Of a stretch of DNA of 64,000 bases, positions 32,945 through 44,734 are shown piece by piece. Each line of letters begins with the position of its first letter. The stretch's first letter is position 1. A model generated the notes under the pieces. That model made no database searches. It had not been told where the DNA came from and was given only the letters and a program-made list of their open reading frames with translations. Source of the stretch: Allodiplogaster sudhausi (Eukaryota > Nematoda > Chromadorea > Rhabditida > Diplogasteridae). A program made the translations under genes and the position numbers. The stretch lies in the NCBI GenBank assembly GCA_945643635.1, contig CALZFC010000107.1, positions 691,501 through 755,500 on the forward strand. Reading direction: 5' to 3'.

Positions 32945-34820
32945 CTAGGAATGCTTCATTTTCTGCCGTGGAGCTGGCCTTTCGTCTTCGTATTCCAGCT
33001 CAATGTGTCTCTTTCTGACTACACTTTTCCCTGCTTTTCCCTTTCCTCCCTCCGGTAGCTTCTTCGACTTTCGGTTTACGATAGGCGCCTAAGAAAAAAA
33101 AAACTCTTTCAAATTCAGTTGATACAAAAAATTTCGTACTTCTCTGTACAGCAACAAGAGGAGAGCAAAATGAAAGTCAATATAAATGGTAAAACCTCTT
33201 GAGAGTCGTCGGCCATCTCAATGTCTCCTTCGCTCTCTTCCGAACTCTCTGACTCTTCTCCCTCTGCCTCCTCTCCACTCTCTACCTCTTCCTCACTCTC
33301 TGACTCTTGCCCTCCCTCTCCCTCCTCTTCATCCGTGTCCGGAGGATTCCAGTGGCCATCTCCTGCATCCTCCACATCTTCCCCATCTGACTCATCGAAA
33401 TCAGCCACGAACTCGCGTTCTTGGCCTTCTTCCTATAACATCCGATTCAACATTACAGAGTTTTTGTCATTTCATGAGGTAAAATATATCGTCCAAATAC
33501 ACAAAAGAGTAAAATTAAATAACCTGTTCGTGCTCAAGTTCAATTTCCATTTCTCTCTCGTGCTCGTCTAACATTCGATCGAATACTTCTTGGCGGAAGT
33601 TGTAGATGTCACCATACGTACCTTGCCTGAGAATTTTACTTATTTATGATAATATATCACAGGGTAGATCAACGACGTTTTTATGAATTGATATAACGAA
33701 AAATCCATTTGCTGATACAACAGAACACTCCAAAAGCTAAGGAAATGCCAACTTCAGGCGATTAAGAAGCTCCTTTTCGATGGCGTTGTCAAGCTTTGCA
33801 GCAATCAGAGCTTTCTCCTCTCGCCTCTTCTCTTTCCGCTCGATTTTCCTCTGTATAGGTATGACCTTCGGTGTTCTACAAACAGAACAAAGTTGTTTTC
33901 AAATGAAATCATCTGCAAATAAAACACACTAATAAAAAAAATCAAAGCACTTATTGTTAGTACTTTTTCAGAGTGTCTCTGAAGTTCCAGAATAAATGCA
34001 ATAAATAAGCAAAGATAACGCGCCTTTCTTTCAGCTTCATTCTGCGCATTCGAATGAGATATTGATGAATCCGGACGAGACGAGCCTTGCATTTCTGCCT
34101 CACGAACTCGCTCCAGTGAAGAAGATTATCCGAGATTTGTTCAAGCGCCTTTGTCATATTTTTCGAAAGCTTCACTTTCTCCCAAAGCCGGCCAGGGTAG
34201 TGACTTCGCTCTACCACCTTCATGTAAAGGTAGCAAACACCTGAACTTCATTCATTCCGCCCTGTTGCTAATCAGACGACAATATTGAGTGGTTTGAAAT
34301 AAAATTTGTTTCAATAATTAATCTAATTATAAAAGAAAGCACTGCATTGTAACCAAGCCGCCAGCAAAGTGACAATCGAAGAATACAACCAGTGCTGAAC
34401 AAGGACCGGTGCATGGGGGGGGGAGGATGGAATAAACCCTTTTTCGGTCAAAAATCGCATTTATTAGGAGAAAAGCCTTATTGCAGGCAAACAATGACTT
34501 TTCTCTGAGCAGGCCGAGGGGAGGGGGGTTCAGCAATTTTTGGTCAGGCGCACATGCACCGACCTTGTTCAGCACTGAACACAACACACCCTCGTGCTCA
34601 CGAATAGTCGCATATTGACTGTTGGAAAGCGGGCAAGATGCACGGTTGCAGATGCCAGTCAGGTTGTATTCGTTCCGGCAGAAGTTATCATTCTTCGTTC
34701 TTCAAATGAAAGCAGGTCAACGATGATAGAGGAAAGTAATTCATAAACGAACGCATACTTAATCTTATACGAGCAGTGCCCTTTGTTGATAATATTCCAT
34801 GTGATATCGTCAGCTTGCAT
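32945..34820 (-). CDS. MAK16: MAK16 ribosome biogenesis factor
   Basis: Needed for large-subunit (60S) rRNA processing in the nucleolus. ATG 34820 opens [21 protein letters not shown]; the next exon has [18 protein letters not shown] (conserved Cys motif, about 34660). After an intron carrying a small inverted-repeat element come [20 protein letters not shown] and [20 protein letters not shown] (about 34200), [32 protein letters not shown] (about 33800) and [14 protein letters not shown] Glu/Ser-rich acidic region follows (about 33400-33200), then [12 protein letters not shown] near the C-terminus, ending at TAG 32945-32947. A ttttcag acceptor directly abuts the ATG, suggesting trans-splicing. 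Confidence 0.95.
34391..34576. mobile_element. Small MITE-like element in a MAK16 intron
   Basis: 186 bp bounded by 23-bp inverted ends (agtgctgaacaaggaccggt / accgaccttgttcagcact). It contains two runs of G. A sequence matching one end (gcgccgaccttgttcag) recurs alone at about 51735-51752 in PI4KA. Confidence 0.7.
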
Positions 34821-35415
34821 CTGAAAACAAAGTAACTTTAATTCAAAAGAGCTAGAACACCAAATCAAATAATTCCAATCAAATGAGACCATCAAATTAT
34901 ATTTTTATCCTCTGGTAAAAATAAAATTTGTTTAATGAAATGGTGCAAAACTTGCAATATCGCAGAAATTGTTAATTAATGGTAGGACAAGTATCAGTAA
35001 ACTAGTGGTCTTGTGCCATTATTTGACCAAAACACTGGGATACTTGGCCATTACCATATAAACAAATGGCCGGCCATTTATTTTCTTTTTACCTAACCTG
35101 ATGATAGTAAAATTCACTAATGTAAAATAAATAAAAGAACACCCTGAGCGGGCCGAAAATTTCTTTGTTGTATTTCTCTTAGCGGAATGCCACAGTTTAC
35201 GAATAGTGCGGTTGGGATTCGCAATGTCAATTTGTTGTGGTAAAAATATTGTAAATTAGCCATTAAAATTACATTATCTTTTAACCCTAAAATTATGGTG
35301 TCTTATACCAATAATGCATGGTATAAATAAATAATTATTGCAATTTGAGTGTTTTGGGTCTTGGTTTATTGCTGTTGGATGCTGTTGGTACTAAAGGCGT
35401 CGTTTTTTGCAGCTG
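34821..35415. other. Divergent intergenic region with a dispersed repeat
   Basis: Promoter region shared by MAK16 (-) and UBE2K (+). 34943-35075 contains a member of a repeat family (ggtaggacaagtatcagtaaact, gccattatttg, ggccatt) also found at about 47700-47835 and 49080-49190. Confidence 0.6.
35403..35412 (+). promoter_or_regulatory. Candidate trans-splice acceptor, UBE2K
   Basis: ttttttgcag immediately followed by ctg and the ATG; no upstream exon is visible. Similar sites: 49358-49365 (PI4KA), 11291-11298 (TLDc gene), and on the minus strand 34821-34829 (MAK16, CAG directly before ATG) and 10778-10786 (split gene). Confidence 0.5.
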
Positions 35416-36623
35416 ATGGCGGGGAATATAGCCTTCAACCGAATCCAACGGGAATGCAGAGATGTTGTGTCGAGTAGAGAACTCGAGCAGATTGGCATCA
35501 CCGTCGAAGTACTGAATGAGAATCTTTCGAGTCTTCGAGGCACGATCAACGGTCCTCCAGACAGTCCATACGAGGGAGGCCGCTTCTCACTCGATATCGT
35601 CATCCCTGAAAGCTATCCCTTCCAGCCGCCTAAGGTCAACTGCTCTTCAATATTAACTAATTTTGTTGTTATGTGCTGCATACAGTCCGTTTTGTAGGTG
35701 AAATTCCTCACTCGAATATGGCATCCCAATGTGAGCTCGCAGACGGGAATCATTTGTCTTGACGTTCTGAAGGACCAGTGGTATTTTTGTTTTCCCTCCG
35801 TTATCTTTTTACTCTACCTGTTTACTCTGCTTGCAAGCCGGCCAATCATTCCCTTCAAGGGCTGCTTCGTTGACTCTGCGGACTGTCCTGCTGAGCGTGC
35901 AAGCTCTGCTGACTCTTCCCGAACCGAAAGATCCGCAAGACGCGGTTGTCGCCAAGCAGCAAATGGAGAACCCCGCGCTCTTCTTTGTACGTTTTCATAT
36001 CTTCCTGCTCACAAGATGAGATTACGAATAAGGGATATCACTGGAGGCTGTGTTAATGCTCGTATATGCATCGCCATAACGAGTATTTTTTGCACAAAAA
36101 GCGATGAATTTTGCTCAAAATTGCTACAGTTTTGACTCAGGGAGATTCGTTGCTAGTTACGTTTTAGTGTAGTGTATTAAGAGATTCAAATGTAAAAAAA
36201 AACATCCCGATGACGTTGCACTTCGCAATTACCTAAGGTATTTTCGAATAAACTCTTTTAGGAGACTGCGAAGTTTTGGACCCAGCACTTTGCTAACGGT
36301 CCTGGTATGAAGAATCCAGAATACTTGACGAGGATTAATAGCCTGCGCGAGATGGGTGTTCCGGAGGTGCAGATTCCAACTAATAAGCTAGAATATTTTC
36401 GAATTGTTTTTTTTTGGCGAAAATACCAACTTTTTATTATTAATAAGTTTATAATCTGGGTGCCATGCGGTAGGTATCTTGTTTTTGCCCTTTTTTGCCC
36501 TTAATTTATGAAAATATTTTAATTGATTCATGAGCAGTAAACTCCTTTCAGGGGGAGGCTATCGCAGTTCTCAGTAATAACGACTGGAGCCTGGCTAGGG
36601 CGACGGAATATCACTTCAGATGA
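35416..36623 (+). CDS. UBE2K: E2 ubiquitin-conjugating enzyme UBE2K (E2-25K) with UBA domain
   Basis: ATG 35416 (MAGNIAFNRIQRE) lies 3 nt after an acceptor-like ttttttgcag. The UBC fold shows LRGTINGPPDSPYEGGRF, YPFQPPK, WHPNVSSQTG (HPN) and GIICLDVLKDQW with the catalytic Cys. TLRTVLLSVQALL and DPQDAVVAKQQMENP follow, all diagnostic for UBE2K. Exon 4 (about 36262) begins ETAKFWTQHFA and leads into a UBA domain (LREMGVPE, then GEAIAVLSNNDWSLARATEY) ending at TGA 36621-36623. UBE2K makes and extends Lys48-linked chains. The gene heads a run of four plus-strand genes 160-220 nt apart. AATAAA at 36679. Confidence 0.96.
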
Positions 36624-36845
36624 AACGGGCAGACATCTAGTCGTTTATTGCGTTTGTTTTGGTCAAATTATAAATAATAATAAAATTTCGATATGAAATT
36701 GTTGTAATGATGTATATGGTGAGAATGGATGAAGGATAAAAAGGCAAATTATAAATGATATGATGTAAAGCAAGCGTAAAACATTATGGTTCGAGCCACT
36801 GCTACTTGTCTGTGGATGATAAAATTAATTAGATTCCGGGGCAGG

Positions 36846-37095
36846 ATGGGACAAGGGGACTCGAAGGCGGTCTCGTCTGTTCCAGAAAGTGAGAAGAAGG
36901 AAGAGAAGAAGTTGAAGCCGTGTTGTGCCTGTCCGGAGACGAAGAGGGTTCATTTACCCAATCTCTCTCCCTTTAAGTCATTCCTGCTCGGTTAAGGCAC
37001 GTGATGAGTGCATAATCGAAAAGGGGGAAGAACACTGCGGCGATTTAATCGAAGCTCACAAGAAGTGTATGAGAGATCTCGGTTTCCAGATCTGA
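36846..37095 (+). CDS. COX17: COX17 copper chaperone for cytochrome c oxidase
   Basis: Two exons. Exon 1 gives [18 protein letters not shown] and [10 protein letters not shown] (copper-binding Cys-Cys plus Cys); after a 50-nt intron, [19 protein letters not shown] and [12 protein letters not shown] carry the twin Cx9C cysteines. It delivers Cu(I) to SCO1 and COX11 in the mitochondrial intermembrane space and is imported by MIA40. Length (about 67 residues) fits the family. Sits 222 nt after UBE2K; AATAAA at 37140 follows the stop. Confidence 0.96.
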
Positions 37096-37262
37096 AGCTC
37101 AGTTCGCCTTATCTCAATTAAGTGCTTCAATGACAGCTCAATAAAACGTGTATGATAATTATTTGTGCTGATGTGTTGAGTGTGTTTTGTGACATAAGAA
37201 TACCTTGGCAGTCTGGGAGTGATTTGTTGATTACAAAGATAAGTGTTTGCAAGGGAGAGAAG

Positions 37263-38210
37263 ATGGCGGAAGCGGGGATTCGGGGGTGGCGGATGCTAAA
37301 CGAAGAGATCCTTCAAGTGGATGGTCGTCTCCGTCATCTTCTCCAGCAGATTCCGTCCGTTTTTCTCTGAATTCCTTTGCTTCTCCTACCAATTCTTGGA
37401 TTAAGATGCATGTGTGTGGATGAGTCCACTCTTCTGAGGGAGACCAGGCTGGCCAAGCAGTTTCTTCAATCCTTGACATCCAAAATCGACGACTTGTCTG
37501 CAGTCGCTGAACGTGTGAGATCTGTCTTCCTTTATTTATGTTTGCTTATGAAAAAGGACTTCTGTTTCTCGCGTTTACGTTGTTGTAAAAAGAAGCGGAA
37601 AGATGTTGAAAGGCACGTCTACTCGGTCGGAAGAATGATGCGGAGTGCATTGAAGCAGCCGTCGTTGCTCATCGCAAGGAGTTGGATGCCAGTCGCCGCG
37701 CCCTCTCTTCCGCCACTCGACAGGTTCATTGCCACCAAGCCTATTCTCGATGTCATTCTTCTTTGTCAGGCAAGGGCTGCAATGGTTGTCTCTGCCCGCT
37801 CTTCTCTTCTGGAAGGGGACAGTTCAGCTAGACGGCGAAGGGAAGTGGAGAGTGAGGAGAAGAGAAAGATGGAGAGTGGGGAGAGACTCTCTTCGCTTCT
37901 TCACTCCATGGCTGAACGAGTTGCTCACTCCGAGAATGCTATGGAAACTCTCGTCAGGTAGGTTATGTTATAGAATCTAGGAATGTTGTTCTTATCTTTG
38001 AATTGCAGATCATCGGAAAGCCTAGCCAAAACTCACGAAGAGTACGGAAGCCAAGCCGCTTTTATCCAGACGGGCAATAAACTTCTTTCCAAATGGGAGC
38101 GCCGTGAGCTCACAGATAAGATTCTTGTGGTTTTTGCTCTTCTGTTCTATTTTGCTGCTATTTATTATGTCGTCAACAAGCGGTTCCTCTCAAAAGTCAT
38201 TTTCTGGTAA
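37263..38210 (+). CDS. BNIP1: BNIP1 / Sec20 ER SNARE
   Basis: ATG 37263 opens MAEAGIRGWRMLNEEILQVD. Helical exons follow (about 37427, TRLAKQFLQSLTSKIDDL; about 37580-37720; about 37770-37958, with SGERLSSLLHSMAERVAHSE). A last exon has the SNARE helix end SSESLAKTHEEYGSQAAF, the family hallmark RRELTDK and a C-terminal membrane anchor ILVVFALLFYFAAIYYVV, ending at TAA 38208-38210. Sec20/BNIP1 mediates Golgi-to-ER retrograde fusion with USE1 and Sec22; the human protein also has a BH3-like motif, which I cannot confirm here. 168 nt after COX17. Confidence 0.9.
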
Positions 38211-38371
38211 TCATGTTGTATATTTCAGGGTTATTCATTGATAAAGTTTCTCTAATGATAATTTATTGTCCCTGCATTCGTGTTTTTGTCGAATTTTACA
38301 TTTGAAAGAGTAAAGCAATCTCGTGGTAAGAGATGTTTTTTTAATGTGTTGAGGAAGACAAACTGCTTGAG

Positions 38372-39390
38372 ATGGCTAGCAGCAAATTAGGGGAGCTTCA
38401 CAGTCTGGTGAGGGAAGGAAGAATTGACGACGCGAAGAGACTGGTGAACAAGGAGCACGCCTTGCTGAGTGCAAGGGACGACTCTGGCCGCTCTCTCCTC
38501 CACACCGCAGCAGTGGCAGGGGCAATCCCTCTCATGGAACTCGCAGTCCATCAAGAAGGACTGTCCCCTGAATGCGAAGACGACCTTGGCTGGACTCCTC
38601 TGCTCTGTGCTTCATCTGCTGGTCAAGCAGAGGCAGTCCGCTTCCTTCTCTCCTCCCCTCTTGTCGATGTCAAGCATCGGAACTCCAATGGCCAGACTGC
38701 CCTGCATTATGCTGCTTCCAAGGGATATTCCCAGGTCTTCTCAACTGCCTGCTTTCTCTCTCTACTCTCCTCCTCCTAAAATGTCTAGTCTTCTTTCTCT
38801 CTCTTCTCTCCTCCTTCTGAACGGTCTACTCTTCTTTCTCTCTGTTCTCTCTTCCTTTAGATTGTCGACCTTCTTCTCGAGAACGGGGCCGATGTCAATG
38901 CTGCCGACAAGTATGGCGCGACTCCGTTGCACAGGGCAGCTTCTCAGGGAAGAGATGAAGTGAGTGAAGGGGGAGAGGGAAGAGGAGCATCGCTTGTGGT
39001 TGTCTTGCAGGTCATTCGTCGTCTTCTAGCAGTCGGTTCGATTCGTGCAGATGCGAGGGATGGCGAAGGCAACACTCCTCTGTTAGCTGAGAGGGGGATT
39101 GGTTGTGTTGGACAGGCCAGTGCTTGTAGGCATCTCGCATGTCATGAAAGTCGGGAAGATGCAGCGCTCTCTCTGCTGCGGGCTGGCGCAGACCCGCTCA
39201 GCCGCAACAAGGTATTCTATTTCAAGCATTCCCAGTCTGCAACTCTTTCATCCCTCCCAATTCAAATCTACGAAACCTAAATTGGCTTTCCGTCTTTACC
39301 TAAGATTGGTTTACGTTTTTATTCGAACGTATTAAGGGCAATTCTGCTTATTCGTTCAGATTATGAGGACATGAGTAGAGAGGGAAAGAT

Positions 39391-39423
<33 letters not shown>

Positions 39424-40029
39424 ATTGGGAGAGAGTGCAGAAGGAAAGATAAGAGAAAAGGAAAGAGAGAGAGCGTGAACGAGAGAGAGAGAGAGAGAGA
39501 GAGAGTGTGTGTGTAGAGGGAAGATGAGAGAGAGAGAGAGAGCGTGAGAGAGAGAAGGGAACGGATAGATGGATGAAGGGAATTCTGTTGAGTATGATGT
39601 CTTCCTTAAAGCGGCCGCAGCCACATTTCTATATGCGCTACGTAGTCAGTGAGACGCGCAGTGGGCACTAGGGGCAGATTAGGTCTCTGCGACTAGCATA
39701 TTCCCTGGAGGGAGACGAGAGAGAGAGAGTGAGTGAGAAAGAGAGAGCGAGTGAGAAAGAGAGAGAAAGAGAGAGAGAGAGCGAGTGAGAAAGAGAGAGA
39801 GAGAGCGAGTGAGAAAGAGAGAGAGGGAGAGTGAGTGAGTGAAAAAGATAGAGGGAAGGTAGGAGAATAGAGTGAGTTGGTCGTGTATGGATAAGTGGTG
39901 CAGTAAATGTAGAAGTATGAGTTGGTTGAGGAGGAGCAGCGCCCGGTGGATCTCATCAAGTCACCCGCCTTCTCCGAGAAGATGCATCGTATTTACGAGC
40001 AAGTCTTGAAGCAGCGTTCGCCAGTCTAG
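38372..40029 (+). CDS. PSMD10: PSMD10 / gankyrin, ankyrin-repeat proteasome assembly chaperone
   Basis: ATG 38372. Consecutive ankyrin repeats are visible: [57 protein letters not shown], then exon 38861 ([33 protein letters not shown]), exon 39011 ([18 protein letters not shown]) and exon 39130 ([20 protein letters not shown]). The last exon (about 39928) begins [14 protein letters not shown] and ends at TAG 40027-40029. It binds the Rpt3 ATPase tail during assembly of the 19S base. The last intron (39211-39927) is filled with GA-rich simple repeats. 161 nt after BNIP1. Confidence 0.92.
39385..39865. repeat. GA-rich simple repeats in the last PSMD10 intron
   Basis: Several (GA)n, (GAGAGC)n and GTGTGT stretches between 39385 and 39865, purine-rich on the coding strand. 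Confidence 0.9.
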
Positions 40030-40464
40030 ACTCCTCCCCTCTTCTCCTCTTCTCCTCTTCTGCTCTCACTTATCCCATTCCATTTACCTTCCTTTTGCTA
40101 TCCTATGTGTAATTGTGATTGATGTGCAGCATGAACTATTTGTTTTGATTTGTCCTTTTATTTCTTGTAAAATAAGGAAGACAGCGTGTGAAATGAGAGA
40201 TATATATATATAAATAGGAGAGAGAGTGATAGCGAGAGGAAGGGAGGGAGCGCATGAGAGAGTGAATGCGCAAGATCCATCCGTCTTCGACATAGTTGTT
40301 CAACTCCCAATGGGCGTGGCCAGAAGCCAAATGTTGACCGGAAAAGGTGAGAGAGAGAGAGAGAGAGAGAGAGATGTGGAGGGAGGAGCGAAGAGGACAT
40401 GAAGGAACAAGGAGATTCCGCTTCTGGTCGTCTAGGTCGTGCGTGTCGAGTTCCTGCAGCAGTG

Positions 40465-41156
40465 ATGTCCCTCTTCCAGCTTCTCACTTATGTTCTTCTC
40501 TTTCCACTTCTGCCTCGTCAGTATCTGAAGAAAAGAGAAAGACGAGGAATGGGAGGGAATGGCGTTGCAGGAGAGTGTCAATGTGATATGGCCGAGTCTT
40601 GTTTCCTGCATGGTCGGCACGTCAATAACACGACAGTCCTTCCAAGCGAAGCTCGTCTCGCACGAACAACTGAATCTCAACCTGCTTATCTCCACTGTCG
40701 AATCCCTGCCACTCTCTCTCCTCCCCTCTCCTCTTCTCAATATACAGTTAGTTGGGAAGAGAAAGAGAAGAACTGATGGTGTCTCAGAATGAGAGTGAGC
40801 GGTCGGAGTGGCACAAGTACTGTTTGTTTAGCCGCAGTCCAACAGATTCCCCCCCCCCCTCTTCTGTACTCCTCTTCCGCTCTCCATTTCAAGTCCTTGC
40901 GTCTGTTAAACAATCACTAAACGATCTTTCCAATTTACATCCAAATTTCCCTGCATTGTTGCACAACCCTTCTCAAGCGTTGGTCTCTAAATACCAATAT
41001 TTCATCTCTCTCTCTCTCACACTCTCTCTCTCTCGCTCTCTCTCTCTCACTCCCATCTCTCACTCTCTCCTCCCTCTCTCATTCTCTCCTCCCTCGCCTC
41101 TCTCTCTCTCTCCTCCCTCAATCACTCCTAGGAGTGGAGCTCCTTCCTCGCTCTTG

Positions 41157-41200
<44 letters not shown>

Positions 41201-41553
41201 TTATCTCCTTATTTTGCTTCATCCTCTTTCCTTCTCTTTCTCTATCATATGTCCATGTCTGAAATCGGAAAGTGCAAAAAAAATTCCTTGAGAATCCCTC
41301 TTTTTTCAGGAATGATTAGTTGCGGTTTTAGGTGGTGTTCCTCCTGTTGGGTGGGCAGATTATAAACAGGTGGCCAGAGAGGAGATTACTCTCATGGATT
41401 TGCACTACGAAATGAATACTCAGGAGCTAGCAAACAAACATTTACTGGAGCAGATTAAGAATAAATAGCTGAAAAGTGAATCATAGGCCACCTAGGGCGA
41501 GAAAGAACCCTTGATGCAGAAATGGGGAGGGAGAAAGTGGGAGACTGAGAGTA

Positions 41554-41608
<55 letters not shown>

Positions 41609-42007
41609 GAGAGAAAGGGAGAGGGAGACAGAGAGAAATTAGAGAGAGAGAGTAGAAATAAATGAAATTGCAGGTGGCGTGGACTCGAGCTGCAGATAAT
41701 GCTCTTCTAACAGCGGGAACCTTCTCCTTCACGTCTGACTCACGATTCCAGATTTCACGCCGATCGGACACAGACTGGGTGCTCATTATTAGGTTATCAA
41801 AGAGTGCAAGAATTCCAAGCCTATTCGAGGTTTTTTTCCCTGATTGTTTTTATTAATGTTAATGACAAAACCGTGCTTTTCCTTTACTTTCACAATGCAG
41901 AGCAACATCAATTCGTTTACTGGAGGGCCTCCTTGCCAAATCAACCGGAACGGATGGCGAAAACATAGTGGAAAGCAAAGAGTTCCATGAGGCGAAAACG
42001 AGTGTTT

Positions 42008-42047
<40 letters not shown>

Positions 42048-43188
42048 AGGAAGAGAGAGCAAGAATGAGGGAAAGTATGAGACGGAGAGGGAGTGGGGAA
42101 AATTCTATAGCTAATGGGAGGCATTGCAAGAGTGGCTTCAGCATGGAGAAAGGCATCGGGTTGAGTGGAAAGCGAAAGAGAAAAATGAAAAGAGACTAGA
42201 TATTAGCCGTCTTTTCTTCACCTAGATTTCCTTATTGAGGAGGGCGGAAGTGTCCGACTCGGGATGTTATCTCTGCGAGATCAACAGCGCACCCATCAGC
42301 ACAATTCTGCCTGTATTCCTGCAGATCGAGCAGCTCACCGTCCCTCACACAGTTCCTAGTCAGTCTTATCTTTCCTAGTCAGTCTTATCTTTCCCAGTTA
42401 GTCTTATCTTTCCCAGTCAGTCTTATCTTTCCCAGTCAGTCTTATCTTTCCCCAGTCAGTCTTATCTTTCCCAGTCAGTCTTATCTTTCCCCAGTCAGTC
42501 TTATCTTTCCCAGTCAGTCTTATCTTTCCCAGTCAGTCTTATCTTTCCCAGTCAGTCTTATCTTTCCCAGTCAGTCTTATCTTTCCCAGTCAGTCTTATC
42601 TTTCCTAGTCAGTCTTATCTTTCCCAGTTAGTCTTATCTTTCCCAGTTAGTCTTATCTTTCCCAGTCAGTCTTATCTTTCCCAGTCAGTCTTATCTTTCC
42701 CAGTCAGTCTTATCTTTCCCAGTCAGTCTTATCTTTCCTAGTCAGTCTTATCTTTCCCAGTCAGTCTTATCTTTCCCAGTCAGTCTTATCTTTCCTAGTT
42801 AGTCTTATCTTTCCCAGTCAGTCTTATCTTTCCCAGTCAGTCTTATCTTTCCCAGTCAGTCTTATCTTTCCCAGTCAGTCTTATCTTTCTCAGTCAGTCT
42901 TATCTTTCCCAGTCAGTCTTATCTTTCTCAGTCAGTCTTATCTTTCCCAGTCAGTCTTATCTTTCCCAGTCAGTCTTATCTTTGCCAGTCAGTCTTGATT
43001 TCATTCTACCATTTTCTCTCATGTTTCTTCCACAATTTTAATACATAAGTTCTCTCTGTTTGTTGTCTACACTCTGTCTCAATTTATCACCTTTCTTCTT
43101 CTTTTTCCGTCGGATCTGTATATCTCTCCACTTTTTCAATCTTACACATTATTTTTTCCACAACTTTCTTTCCCTCACCCTATTTCTT

Positions 43189-43240
<52 letters not shown>

Positions 43241-43298
43241 GTCTCCTTTCTCTCTTCCTCTCTCCATCTCTCTCCTCTCTCCCTCTATCTAATCTCTT

Positions 43299-43329
<31 letters not shown>

Positions 43330-43337
43330 TTTTCTCT

Positions 43338-43382
<45 letters not shown>

Positions 43383-43455
43383 TCTCTCACTCTGTCTCCT
43401 TTCTCTCTTCCTCTCTCCATCTCTCTCCTCTCTCCCTCTATCTAATCTCTTTCTC

Positions 43456-43486
<31 letters not shown>

Positions 43487-44734
43487 TTCTCTTTCCTTCA
43501 TTCTCTCTCTCTCTCTCCTCTACTAGAACAAATGACTCGCCTGAATGCGGCGGTGCAAGGAAACGAGGTTCTTCTTAACTGTACGGTGAAGATGGAGGAG
43601 GGCGGAGAGACGGCCGAGTTCGTGGATGAAGTGGAGTGGACCCGCGATGGGAAAGCCTTCCCCCTCAACGACTCCAGCAGTTGGTCACGCTTGCTTTTCT
43701 CTCCCAAATCACGCTTTAATTATTTCTGTGTTTGATTTATTTCAAGGTTTCGAAGTAGAATACAATTAGCAGAAAACAGAACAGTACTGGAAAGGATACG
43801 GAGAGGTAGAGACGATTGAGAGATGGTGAGAGAGATTGAAACCAAAAGAAGTGAACGAGAGATTACGGAGAGGTAGAGACGATCGAGAGATTGTGAGAGA
43901 GATTGAAACCAAAAGAAGTGAGCGAGAGAATACGGAGAGGTAGAGACGATCGAGAGATGGTGAGAGAGATTGAAACCAAAAGAAGTGAGCGAGACATTAT
44001 AAGCTGAGCAGCTGCTGCTCTGGCACCTGCCCTTCTTCCTTCAACCATTCTCACATTTGCATAACCTCGTTAGCTCAAAGTCGCATAGTCAAGTGTCGTA
44101 CCCTAAAGAGTGGAGTTTGTGTGTGACGGAGAAAGACCGAGAGATGATGCGAGAGAGAAAAATTAGAGAGCGAGAGAGGAAGAGAGATAGAGAGAGAGAG
44201 ATAGAGAGGGAGAGAGATCGAGAGAGAGAGAGATAGAGAGATCGAGAGAGAGAGAGAGAGAGATAGAGAGATCGAGAGAGAGAGAGAGATAGAGAGAGAA
44301 AGAGATAGAGAGGAAATGAAATAGAGAGAGAAAGATAGAGAGATAGAGGGAGAGATAGAGAGAGAGGGAGAGAGATAGAGAGAGAGAAAAAAAATACAAG
44401 GGACGGGCTGATGTTTTACGAATGAGGCTGCTGTTGGCATGTGTTCGGTGGGGATTGGACTACAGAGTACGTGGTGAAGACGAAGAGAAGGAGCGGTGCG
44501 GTAGAGCAGACAATTCGCATCCGAGAGGCGTCCCTCACGGACGATGGCCACTACTCCTGCTCCCTCCGGCAACAGTCCGCTTCACAGATTGTTCACGTCA
44601 ACTCAAGTTTGTCCTCTTTCCTTCTGAGGACAGTGAGACCTCACTCCTTCCCTCTTGCAGAACCATCTGCTACTGCTTCTCTTCAATGGAAGCCATTGCT
44701 AATTCCCCTCACTTCTATAGTTATCTTCTATTGA
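40465..44734 (+). CDS. Two-Ig-domain secreted or membrane-anchored protein (DPR / zig-8-like)
   Basis: ATG 40465 starts a signal peptide (MSLFQLLTYVLLFPLLPRQ). The first Ig domain is spread over exons near 40600-40740 (QPAYLHCRIP, YTVSW), 41674-41792 (VAWTRAADNALLTAGTFSF, TSDSRFQI, WVLIIR) and 42240 (AEVSDSGCYLCEINSAP). The Y-L-C-E-I-N-S-x-P end and the T-S-D-x-R-F-Q motif are typical of DPR/zig-8 proteins. A second Ig domain lies in 43532-43680 (QGNEVLLNCTVK, VEWTRDGK) and 44441-44734 (RIREASLTDDGHYSCSLRQQ). The short hydrophobic C-terminus (LLIPLTSIVIFY) suggests a GPI or membrane anchor. DPRs act in synaptic partner recognition. Introns are long and made of CT/GA runs, a 19-bp minisatellite and a 67-bp repeat; exon order is inferred. 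Confidence 0.72.
40985..41225. repeat. CT-rich simple repeats, intron of the Ig gene
   Basis: Dense (TC)n with interruptions between the presumed first and second Ig exons; GA-rich runs follow at 41560-41655 and 42008-42055. Confidence 0.9.
42353..42996 (+). repeat. 19-bp minisatellite, about 33 copies
   Basis: Unit cagtcagtcttatctttcc with C/T variants at one or two positions and occasional single-base insertions. It lies in the intron between the two Ig domains. Confidence 0.96.
43797..43996 (+). repeat. 67-bp tandem repeat, three copies
   Basis: Unit begins acggagaggtagagacgat and ends gaagtgagcgagag; starts at 43797, 43865 and 43932. Located in the last intron of the Ig gene, followed by long GA runs (44155-44390). 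Confidence 0.9.

Noticed and set aside
36307..36504. Separate short gene MKNPEYLTRINSLREMG
   Set aside because: It is the fourth exon of UBE2K read into its intron.
43060..43578. 172-codon Leu/Ser-rich ORF as a membrane protein
   Set aside because: Mostly (TC)n repeat in the intron before the second Ig domain.
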